Positions 36,945-49,100 of a stretch of 64,000 nucleotides of DNA are shown here, one piece after another. Origin of the DNA: Rhyacichthys aspro (taxonomy: Eukaryota; Chordata; Actinopteri; Gobiiformes; Rhyacichthyidae). The DNA lies in assembly GCA_036850595.1 (NCBI GenBank), contig CM072152.1, positions 13,349,640-13,413,639 on the forward strand, written 5' to 3'. Both the position numbers and the translations under genes were made by a program. Within the stretch, counting starts at the first letter, position 1; the number at the start of each line of letters is the position of its first letter. The notes under the pieces are model-generated. The model worked only from the letters and a program-made list of their open reading frames with translations. It made no database searches and had not been told where the DNA came from.

Positions 36945-37106
36945 TCAGACATTGGTGATCTCTACACTTGTGTAGGTGTGCATGGGACTGCCTCTTCCTC
37001 GGGGCACAGCCTGAACTCGGGCCTCTCTGGGTAAAGAGCCACAGCTATTGTGGATACCCAGGCCACGCTCTGCCGAATGGCTGTTGGCACGCAGCCTCAG
37101 TGGACT
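36945..37106 (-). CDS. kazn: kazrin last coding exon (C-terminus EITNV)
   Basis: This exon is 162 nt including the TGA at 36947-36945. The acceptor is TTTTGCAG|AGT. It encodes SPLRLRANSHSAERGLGIHN and ends HTYTSVEITNV. Human kazrin ends NSLEVTNV, which secures the assignment. The final T-N-V fits a class I PDZ-ligand pattern (inference). Confidence 0.95.
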   Translation of the reverse strand, partial: SPLRLRANSHSAERGLGIHNSCGSLPREARVQAVPRGRGSPMHTYTSVEITNV

Positions 37107-40100
37107 CTGCAAAATGCAAGAATTTAATAACCAAATCAGTTCAAATGGTGTACTGTCTTAGGTAAATAACTATTAGCTCCAGGTTATGAACAACATTATT
37201 AGTGTCAAAAAAAGTAAAAGAAAAAGTATGTGAACCTTTTAGAATTTCATAGTTTTCTGCTTTAAATATGATCTGATCTTCATCTAAGTCACAACAATAG
37301 ACAAACACAGTCTCCTTAAACTAATACCACACAAACAATATGTTTTCATGTTTTTATTGAACACAGCATGTAAACCCTCACAGTGCAGGGTGTAAAAAGT
37401 ATGTGAAGCCCTACGCTAATGACTCCAAGAGTCAGCCAATCACAATCCAATCAATGTGACAAGATTGGAGTTGTTAGTTTAAGCTGCCCTGTCCCCTATA
37501 AAAACACACACTAGTTTTGAGTTTGCTATTCTCAAGAAGCATTGCCTGATGTCAACCATGCCTCACACAAAAGAGCTCTCAGAAGACCCACGATCAACAA
37601 ATCTTGACTTGCAAGAAGCTGAAAAGGGTTACAAAAATATCTTCGAAAGCCTTGATGTTGATCAGTCCATGGTAAGACAGATTGTCTCTAAATGGAGATG
37701 GTTTAGCACTGTTGCTACTCTCCTGTAAAGATGACTGCAAGAGCACAGCACGGAATAAGCTCCATAAGGAGAAGAAGAACTTACAGAAATCGCTGGCACA
37801 TGCTAACATCTCTGTTGACAAATCTACAATAAGCAACACATTAAACCATGGAGGAAGCCACTGCCATTTACAAAAAAATCATTGCTGCACATTTAAAGTT
37901 TGCAGAAGAGCACCTGGATGTTCCACAGCAACACTGGTAAAATATTTTGTGGACAGATGAAAACAAAGTTGAGTTGTTTGTGAAGAACACACAACACTAT
38001 GTGTGGAGAAAAAAGGCACAGCACATCAACATCAAACTCAACCTCATCCCAACTCAGGGTCTGGACGGATTGCTATCATCAATGCATTTAAGAACTTAAG
38101 ACCATCAGTCCCCCAACTTATGCTTAACAGAGGATTGGTGACGCAACAGGACAATGACCCAAAGCACAGAAGTAAATCAACAATTGAATGGCTTCAACAG
38201 AAGAAAAGACACCTACTGGAGTGGCCTACTCAGAGTCCTGAGATACTGTGGCATGACCTTAACAGAGCGATTCACACCAGACATCCCAAGAATATTTCTG
38301 AACTGACACAGTTTTGCAAAGAGGAATGGTCCAAAATTCCTCCTGACCATTGTGCAGCTCTGATCTCCAACTACTGAAAACATTTGGCTTAGGTCATTGC
38401 TGTGTTTACATGTTCAATAAAACATCAAAACATATAATTGTTTGTGTTTGTGTGTGTTAGTTTAAGGAGACTGAGTTTGTCTGTTGTTGTCACTTGGATG
38501 AAGATCAGATCTCATTTTATGACAAATTTATGCTGAAAGCTTTGAAATTCCAAAAGGTTCACTTAGTTTTTCTTGCTGCTGTATCAGTCTTTGACCTGAA
38601 AGTGTCAGAATGTTGCTTTGAACAACTTTAACATCTACTTGAAAACTCTGAGGATGCACACTATCTTCCAGTCTGTAAATTTGAACTGAATCTTACTGTA
38701 TCTATAAACAGTGTTACTCTGATTTCAAATGAAACCGTACCTTCCCTGATCTTCTCATAGACTTCCTCTCCTCAGCGAAGCGGTTCATGGTCACAGGTGA
38801 TGACGAGGCACTGCTCTGCTCTGCAATGCTGCAAAGTATCACAACACATAAAATAAATAGATTTGAAATGGTAAAAGGTCATTTGTATATATATTGTGCA
38901 TGAGTTGACGTAATAACCTGTGAGAAACAGACAGACTTTTCATCTCTTCATACAGATGCCAATGGAGCATGTGCTTGTTGCTGGGAATCCCCAGGGCCTT
39001 GGCCATAGAGTCTGTGTCAAAGGACGGATCCAGAGCCATCACTGCTCCGTGGATCCCTTTGCTCTGAAGATTATCTGCAAACTCCTGAAAAAGTCACACA
39101 GACATTCATACTCTATTGATCCATTTTGGTCTCAAATAGAATGAAATGAAAGTAATATAGTAACCTGAGAGACTACTGGTATTATTATGTGTAGTGGTAT
39201 ATTTCTCAATGAAACTATCTCCAGTGAACAGTAATTTCTGTTAGACTCATCCAACTCTACTGCCACACTGACCCGTATTAGACTTCATTTATACCATTCT
39301 CAATTCACCTCTACAATCACTCACCTTTGTGTGATAACTCCCCAGTTCATACTTCTACTTCTCTCTTGTTTCATGCACCTTATTACTTATTCACTTTGTG
39401 TATATAATTTATAGACAATTCCATGTTATTCCACATTACATGTGTACATACATAAATCACATATTTGCTCTTATTGTATATAATTTTATACATTTATTTT
39501 AGTATGTGTGTTCATGAGAATTTGTTTGTTTGTAACTGAGCTACTGTGACAAAGCAATTTTGTGGATTAATGAAGTCAAGTGTAAGTCGAAGTTTAAGTA
39601 TCATCTTTGAGGCATCACCACAAACTTTAGTATCTGGTTCCAATCTTCCTTGAAAACCCCTCAGCAAACGGCCGTCCCACCCACCTTGAGGTCGATGTCT
39701 CTGATCCATTTCATTACTCTGTGACATGTCCAAACAATGGGGTCTCGGTCTTGCTGCTCACATTTTGTGCGTCTTGCCTGTAGAGCCTGTAGGAAAAAGG
39801 TTAAAAATAAAAACACAGAAAACCGCAATGTAATTTGGCAGGGAGTGAGAGGAAGTAACAGACAGAGGTCAGCAGAGGAGGAGAGCCTCTTGAGATAAAG
39901 CTGCCTCCATGAGATTCAGTTTGCCTTGAGCCGTAATAAATTATTAATGAAACATGCAGCTTATGAAAACTGTTATTACACTTGTAAGTTAGTCATGAGC
40001 TGACCTCTTTATCAAAGCTCAGCATCTGCAGCAGCTGAATTGCCAGAAGTAGACTGGTCTGATGGAACTGGTCACTAATGTTGAGGAAACGCTCCAAGTC

Positions 40101-43100
40101 TCTGCGGCTCAAAGAGTTCAGAACACGGCCATCCACCAAATGAGTCTGGAACGTTTGGGAATATTGAGGGAGCCCAACATCACTGAGCCATGTTGTTGCA
40201 ACCCAGTGGTGATCCATATCAGAAGCTTTAGATAATCTGGAAAATAAATGGTCAGTGTGGATTAGAAATATTGCTTTTGTTAAAAGGTTAATCTGTTTTG
40301 TAAACTTAGCCCACCCTTGGTCCCCTTCAGCCCTTCTGTAATCCTCAATGGCTAGTCTTAGCTTCCTGCGGTGAATTGGATTACTTATTCCCAAACCTAG
40401 CTCCAAGTCTTCATCTGTCAGACCTAGCAGCACCTAAAGACATCAGAAACAATGGTTGCTTTATTGATGCCCAAATATGTTTACATGCATCTCAAAGACA
40501 AAATCTCCAGTACCTTGCCACTCTTGACATTTTCAGAACAGGCTCGGATGTACATGGGCATTCCCATGACAACCTCAAGCCAGGCCTGGACCGCACCTGC
40601 CCTCCATTGTGACATGCATGTGTTTCGGGTGTGTTCGGCCTGCTGCAGGCGATCCAACTGCTCCTCTCCATCCGACAGGCTCTGTGTGAGGCTGTCAGAG
40701 TCTTGGGCATTCAGGGGAAGTGTAGGTGCAACGTAAAGGAGGGGTTAGGGTCAGGGGAATATAGACATCAGATAGTGATTCATCTGGTGAAAGGGTGACA
40801 GCAAATCAAAGAGGGTCATCTTAAAAAGGACCCCTCCTTAAGAGTTAGCCACATATAACAGTGATTTGAACAATCTGTCAGGCTTGGTTCTTTTGAATTA
40901 CCATTTCTCAAGATGAAAAAGTCTTCATATTTCACATCTGAGCCACTAGATGGCAGCATTGTGGTTGTTATACTAAAATGCACGTAACTATTGGACGTTA
41001 CTTTATAATTGGCTGTAACTAATGTTTTAACAATAATTGCTACATATGTAAATCTGAATGGATATTTTAGTGCACTTATTTAAGTAGCTATAACCTAACA
41101 TCAGTGTTTTGAAAAGGTATTAAAGTACTTAATTTTTAAATGTCAGTTATGAGGAACCATTAGGATAATGTATTAGGGACAGAGGGATTATTCATACGTT
41201 GCTATTCATGCTCCTGCCCACTAACCATCAGTGTCTAAAGGAACAGAGAAACACAGATCCATTCTGAAAAAAACAATTCAGGATGAAATCTGTGTGTTTA
41301 CCTGATTTACATGCTGACAGAAGTGACAAAATACAGCATGCAAACGTCCACTGTCTTTTCAAACTGATTCCACATACTTTTTCTTCCTAATAGATGTAGG
41401 TGATATGAATAATCCCAGAGTGCAGAAACAGACAGCTGGTAATCACAGATGAGGAGTTACTCACTGGCAGGAGAGAGGTGCCTTTAGAAATGGCAGGAGG
41501 GGAGGGAGCGACACATTAGACCAGAACACACAAACAATATTATTCATGGAATAGAAAACGGCCACATAGGATGTGATTAGTTACTTGTTTTATTTTTAAA
41601 ATATGATTTTATTTCAATTATATTCATTTCTGAAAATGCTAAACCTCCTCAACATCTTGCTGCAACAACTGCAGCAGATAAATATGTGTAGTTACCTTTT
41701 ATTTTCTCTTTTAAATAAAATACTTCAATAGTTTTCATCCTTTATGCAACATTTCCTAAATTACAAAGCATTAACAGAGATATATTGGAGCCACATTTTT
41801 AAAAGAATGAGGAGGGATTGTGTATTCATAATTCAAGGAAAAAACACTTAGTAAAAAGGAAAAGGAAACAGAGGATTGTGGAGAATATTAATTTGGTTGA
41901 CAATGAATGGATGTCTATCCGAAGGAACAGAGGTCATGCAGGTGTTTAATGCACATTAATTTTTCCACTATTGGCACAAGTTAAACAGCTCTCAGTCAGA
42001 AATGAGTCAGACATAACAATGTTACGAAGCTGGAGCTAACAATGACAGAATGGGACACAGATTCCTCAGAGATGAGTGACCTTTGGCACTCGCACACTGG
42101 GCAGGTTTGTACAGTATAGAGCCCAGGTGTATCTGGATGTGCATTATTGGTTGTTCATTGTCTGCTGTGTCATTTATATACTACACAAGGCTAGTGCACT
42201 TATAGTTTCATGTGAAGCTCACTCTAAGTTGATAGCTTTGATACTTTCAGTCCTGTAATAGAAAGAGGCCTCTAAAGGGATGCCCACATTCTGATATGTT
42301 GTAGCAAAAAGTATGAGGCAGTGTTTATGACACAAGCACTTTTCAGTAACATTAAAAGCCCTAAAATAGCAATAGTAAAATTACAAAATTTGGCCTGTTA
42401 AACAATCAAAGCCAATTACATCCCCCTTTTAACTGAGTAAGACTGATAGTAATGAAGAAATTAAAGAAGGGCATGATAAAAGCAACTATAAAGTAATAAA
42501 ATCCAAATGACATTTACAGTAAAAACACTAGTTTCACAATAACTTCTATTTACATATAAACAGTCCTTCAAGTCTCCAGATATATAAAAACATAAAACAT
42601 TTGAAAGATAATACAGCATAAAGATGTCTACACATGATGTCCCCAAGTATATATTTATATGCATGTAAACATATGTACATATGCATACATGTACAACTAT
42701 AAATATATATCTAATTTACAAACATACATTTTGAGTGTCATAGACTGTACATTTGAGAAGAGCAGTCTCCTTTAGGCTTTTCCTTATAATTTTTACCCCC
42801 TGACTGCACACACACAATGCTCTGTACACACATTCACACACTCACACACACATCACCAGTCGGCATCCTCCTCTATGTAATAATCAGGGGTGGTTGTACC
42901 ATCAAAAAGGCCAGGGTCCAGTGACTTCCGCTGTTTGCCGCGAGTGAACACACGCGACAGGGAACCGAGAGTCATCTTCTCCTTTTTCTTCTTACGCTTC
43001 TGGTCCTCCAGGTCCTCCATAGACTAAATCCAGTAAAGGGACAGAGGATATCACATTAGTCTTCTATTATAATACAATAACAATTACTTCAATGTGTACA

Positions 43101-46100
43101 GTTAGCACCACCACTACCAGGCAGGCAGGCTGACACCCAGCAGGTCGACACAGCACAAAGGGACAGGCACATACAGGACTATAGGAGGACCATAGAAAAT
43201 GTGGAGGTGTGATTACTTGGTCAGGGGGGGCAGGCAGTTCTTACATTACAGAGTGAGTGGGTCCTATGTCGCGGAGAGTTGATGTCACTTGGTGTAGATG
43301 AGCGATCGCCATCGGCCGCAGAGGCATCAGATATGACTGAAGGTTGGCGGGAGTGACCTGGGCTGATCCTCACCACGGCTGGAGGTCGCATACAAACATT
43401 CACACACACATGTCCCCAAAGTTAGTATCTGAGCCCTCCAGGAAACCAGTGTTAGTCTGCAACACCAAGCAGGAGTGAGACCACAAAGCAGTGCAGAGGA
43501 GAGACTTTGTACCTTGTCTGTCCGTGGTGTGGCTGTGATATAGGGTCTGCTGGCTCTGCCGGATCGCAGCAGTGAGGGGCAGGTCTGGGTGCATCACCCA
43601 TTCCTGGCTGCCGTTGACCACCGGCTCAGTTGGCATGGCCAGAGAATGACGCTTTGGGACATCTTTAGTGAGAGTGGCCAGGGACTGTTTTGCCTACAAA
43701 GCACACAAGGACACACCAGTGTAACATCACTTTTTATAGAATGGCAAGATGCGTAGACATATGAAGCAGAGCACCTGAACGCAGACATAGATTTCTTTCA
43801 AATGCTCTGTTTAAATTAACTAACTGTAAAGTTTTTACAACATTTTAACTTTTGCTCATAGGTTTATTTATTGCACTTCCTGAAATTTCTATGAACTATA
43901 GTGAACTGAATTCTGAAGATGTGCTGGGTTAATGTTTTAGAGCAGGGGTCATCAACTAAATTAGCTTGAGGTGCTGTGGGAGGCCAGGCTGTCAAACTAG
44001 TAACGAAGTTAGTTAAATAAATAAATAAGTAAATATCTTCAATTTTCCTTATTATTTTATGTGATTTCTTCACTGTTCAATATCTTTTCTTGTTTTTCTT
44101 TTTTTAATGAAAACTTTGATAGGTTTGTTGAAAAAAAACCCCCAAAAACATAAAACAACAGCTTGTGATGTTTGAAGATGATTTGCCTTGTAAAACAAAG
44201 CAATGAACAAAGAGAACTACCAATTTGCCCTCATTCTTAAATGTAGACAGACTAAGTCACAAACAGGACTTCAGGTAAACAAGAGGAAGATTTGTTTTAG
44301 TGCTGCACAATTGTCAGCTATGACGACTCCAAGTAAAGACAAAGTTGCGCAAACTGCTCGCTGATAAGCAGATGTAAATATCTGTAGAGGATTAAAGGTT
44401 GTCATTCCAGGTAATGAACTCAAATTCAGTCGTTTTTGAGTCATTTTTAATATTTCTGTTTCAGCTCTACCTATTTTTCCCCTCATTTTGATTATGTGCC
44501 GGGGGGCCAGTTGGAAAGCTGTGGGGGCCTGATGTGGCCCCTGTGCCGCCAGTTGATAATCACTGCTTTAGAGGAAGAGATACTTTATGCAATAGTAGCA
44601 TCTAGAGTTAATAATAAAGAATAATCACTACAAATCCACCTGAGGACTTTTCTATGTCCACAGCACAGCTCTTCCTCATCTTTCCTCAACAGTGCTGTGG
44701 CTCATGTATGACACCTCTTTTACACCCCTTATCACCTTACAAGATGATATGTGTAAATAAATACAGCAACGTGACTCTTCTTTACACAGTCTACTAATTG
44801 ATGCAAATCACTTCTTATTCATCTACAGCAAATGCCACCTCTGTGTTGCAGATCATCATGCATCAAAGACTCCAATTATGCTCATCATTAGCTACTGTTT
44901 TCTTCCTTCTAATGTACCAAGCTGTATGTGTTCATCGAGATGTGAAAGAAAACACTCAGTGTGGCTGTGAGTTTGATGTGGCTTGATGTGAGGATCTCTG
45001 GGTGGTTGTGTAAGAGAAAATAATGGGACATTCAGTGACAACTGTAGCTTCCAGGGATCGACAAAGTGACACAGAAAAAAGCTGTGGATTCATTCCTAAG
45101 CCCACAGAAAGAATAAATGCTCTGGGAGGGGATGAGGAACTATACTTTAGCAGGAGCAGAGCTTTAAGCATTTATAACACATAAAGATGCACAGTCAGTC
45201 CCAGTCAGCATGTTCTTATGGTTGTTCTGACTGTATGAATGAATGTATAGACTCACCATGGTGAGTTCGGCCTCCAGCTCCTTGATCCTGTTTTCCTTCA
45301 TGTCTATCTGGGAGCGCAGGATGCTGGCCTGCTCTGTGGCTTCTTTGGTCTGCCTCCTCAGGTCCCACTTCTCTCTCTCAAGCATGTCCTTCTCCTTGGC
45401 CAGGGCTTTTACTGCATCCTCACTCTCCTGCAGGAATGATACACAAACCACATATCAATCAGCATGAACACAGTTAGAGTATGTGCAATATTTACCACAT
45501 ACTTTTTTACTACCAGCACTTAATTCAGTCAGCAAGTTAGCATGTTAATAGTGGGGCAATAAGATCATGGTAAATACGTTATTAACTTTACTCGTTAGCC
45601 ATTTGATGTTTGGGCTGATGTTAAGTCTGACATTTTCACAAAATTAACTGGAAAAATAAGTTACAGTACATTGAACTGTTCTGATTTCTATTCATTGTTC
45701 ACAAACTACCACCATGTTTCCAGGTAATAAACTCAGTGCACATATAGTTACTTTAGTTTTTGACTTATTCCATATCAATCATGATTTGCATTGTATTACA
45801 TATTTGTTATCATCTTACTACACCATTATTACAATGTTATTATGCCGGTTATTACATTATTACATTTGTTGACAGTATTTGAATGCAACCTACAAACTTA
45901 ATACATATGTAAATGAAACAATAAAAAAATTTCTTTTAATCTGAACATGAGGCCCAGAAGAACAACAATCTTAAAGTTACTGCAGCAGAATTTTCTTTGA
46001 ATTTTTGTGGTACCTTTCGGTGCTGGTCATAGTTGCGTATGAATTCTCGCAGCTGCTCCTCTCTGCTCTCCAGTGTGGTGTACAACTGCTGCATCTGACT

Positions 46101-49100
46101 CACCAAATCTGTCTTTTCCACCTTTAGCCGCTTGCGGTCAGCTTTCATAGCTGTCAAACACAGAGAAAAAGAAAAAAAAAATCACAGTGAGCCACACATT
46201 TTGTTTGTAGTCTGTAGGTGCAGAAAGCTGCCAGTAGGGGGCAGTATGTCTATGAATGACGTTTTGCTGCCTGTGCTTGTTGCTCCTGGGGGATATGATG
46301 TAACTACCTCAAAAGACAAGTGAGAAAGTGATGTATATTCATTCATACACAAAACTGTTGTGACTGGACTGTGAAAACCAACTGGTTCTGACTTCTTTTG
46401 TACACAACACAGTCAATACATGATAGTAATATGTCATAATGATGCAACAACTGAAGTTTGTCGCAAAACCAAGCCAAAGATAAAACTCTCTCTGGAGAAT
46501 GTTTGCTCAACAGAGAGGCAGGACTGAAACCTGCACAGATGTGTCATTCTTGACGCATTCCTCTCCTCAACGTACATATAATACAAAGTACTTGAGCTCA
46601 ACATTCAAACCTGTTTTGCAGCAGTTACACAAGACATTTTATGAGCAGCACTCATGCAACTGTAAAAAGACATGAAGCGTTCTAGTGTTTTACTAAATCC
46701 ACAATTATCTTCTCAGTTTTCTGTTTGGTTTTTTAAGACGATATTTTTAAAGGCCAATCTGACATTTTTTACTCAAACAGCAAGAAAATGTTGTTTAATG
46801 GCTGCATTTATGATCACATAAGAAATGAAAACAAGAATGTATCTGCAAAGCATTTAAGTCACCATCAAAACCACATGAATATTTTATTTTAAAGCTTCTG
46901 TGTTATGATTGATGGATGGTGATTAACATGAGGTGAGCCTGGAGTCGAGTTGGCTGATTGTCAGGGACGACACCCTTTTCTGAGACAGCAAATGTTGAAA
47001 CCCCCACCTCTGAGGATTGCATCTGCTCATGAAATGTAAGTGTTGCCACTTGTCTTCCAATACAAGCCAATAATCCCTAAAACCTCTTTGAAAGCCTTTG
47101 TAATAAATCTTGATGTCTGCTGTGAATGAACCTAAAGACTTTATCTAACTTAGATCAGGTGAGTGTGTTTTTGCCTTGAGTTGTACTTTGTCTTTCACTG
47201 TGAGCAGATTTTTGCAGATATTTAGGAACACAATCTAGCATGAAATGAATAGCACATTGAAATAACTGAAATTACACCCAGTGACAGCTGTGGTTTGGTA
47301 TAATTTGTTTAAGAAGCAAAATATGTTTCACGCTTTGTTTTTTGTTAAAGCTACTCTGCAGGACACTGATGGACTACATTGAGACCTCAGGGGTCTATGT
47401 TAGTGGCTCACCTTGTAAGGCCTCCTTGGCTCGGTCCAGTTCCTGCTCCTTGTCGCCCAGCTGCACCCGTAGCTCCCCAGCGGACAGTACATTGGTGGAG
47501 CAGCCCTGGCTCTCGTCCAGGTCTCGACTCAACATCTCCTTCATTTGGCGGAGCAGGTGCACCTCCTCCTGGAGCTGGGCCACCTCCTCACGCAGCAACA
47601 CTGCAGCAAGTTACAAAGGGCAGAAATTAAATGTCAGCAGAAGACAAGGGTAATGTAGAAGGTGTTTGTACAAAAGCAAACAAGGACTATAACATTGGAT
47701 GATGAGATGAGAGACGGTAACCATATATGGTACATATATATCGTGATTATTTAAGTATATATATACATATAAAATCACAAGCAACATAATGGGTCATCAT
47801 TTAACCATCAAATAATGAAGAGGAATGGAAGGAATGAGGTGTGTTGTAAAACATATACTTAAAGATATAGACTCATTCATGTCTTCACGGTAGTTTTAGC
47901 CACAGGTGTTTAGGAATATAGATAAATGTTGAGTGACAGTGATGTGAGAGACAGCCGTCTGATAGGGCCAAATAAAAATCAACACACTTAGCTCTGAACC
48001 TCAGTGCTAGATTTTCCATCTGCCTGCTCATCTCCAGGGAAAAGAGATGAGAAAACAAGAACAGGAAACCAAAGAGTGAACTGATGAGAATTGAAGGGCT
48101 GGTGGATGTCTTACAAGAGCAAAGACCGCAAATATGGCTAAAGCTTTAATTTTTATCTTGTACATTAAATTCATCCAGCAGCAATATATCAAAATGATTT
48201 ATCTTAAACTCTAAAGCGCAGACTAGAGGATGTGTCTCAGCAGAGTGCACACTTCTCATGAGTACAAAGATGAATGACATAAAGTGCACAAGAAGCAAAA
48301 ACATTCACAAGTGTTCACTGCACAAACAGCAGGCCCCACAGTAACACAGCCTAAATCTTTCTTCCCTCAACACCACAACATGCCACATGAAAGAGGGCAT
48401 TAGGAAAGTGAAACTATATACTTTTATGGATTTGCTCATAAAATATTGATTACAACCATGTCTACAGGTACATTTTACAACGAAATCAAGCAGTAACAAG
48501 GCCTCAGCCCAAACTCATATTCTGAGGGTACATTTTAACATTTGTCTCAACTAATGTAAACTCCAAGACAGAAAGAAATTACAAATCTTCTGTCAGACAA
48601 AAATCTTTGTTATGAAGCCAGTTTAATATCTTGTCTTGTATGTTTTATCTGTATTCATACTTCAGTATAGGGCCAGAATATCTATATAAACCTTACTCAC
48701 CATCCTGTACAGTGTAAACAGGATGCACCAGCACATTCGATGCACTTGACATTACCTATGTGTGCACATGTATGCATGTGTGTAATTGACAGAGAAAATG
48801 TGAGCAGTGGCCCGTAGCCAGACTTAGCACTGCTGCAGCGCGATAAGAAGCAGGGGCCTGTCCACTCTGCCCTGTGGAAATGCACAGGGCACTTCTCTGC
48901 TGCATGTGACAAAAACAGTTTGTTTCCCAGAGAAGGGCAATCTTTCACATTCTCTAGCAGCCTAAATCCGCTTATTCATCTGTTTACCTACAGGCTTGCC
49001 TATGTTTGTCACAAGGAGCCCAGCTGCTGCATTTGATGCAGTTGGACATAAGTCTGTGTTTTTCTGAGGCTTTTTGTTGAGCTCACTTTTAATCTTTGCC

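Noticed and set aside
36945..47600. Liprin (PPFIA/PPFIBP) instead of kazrin
   Set aside because: Liprins also have coiled coils and three SAM domains, but the coiled coil, linker and C-terminus match kazrin nearly word for word, and tmem51 is adjacent as in human.
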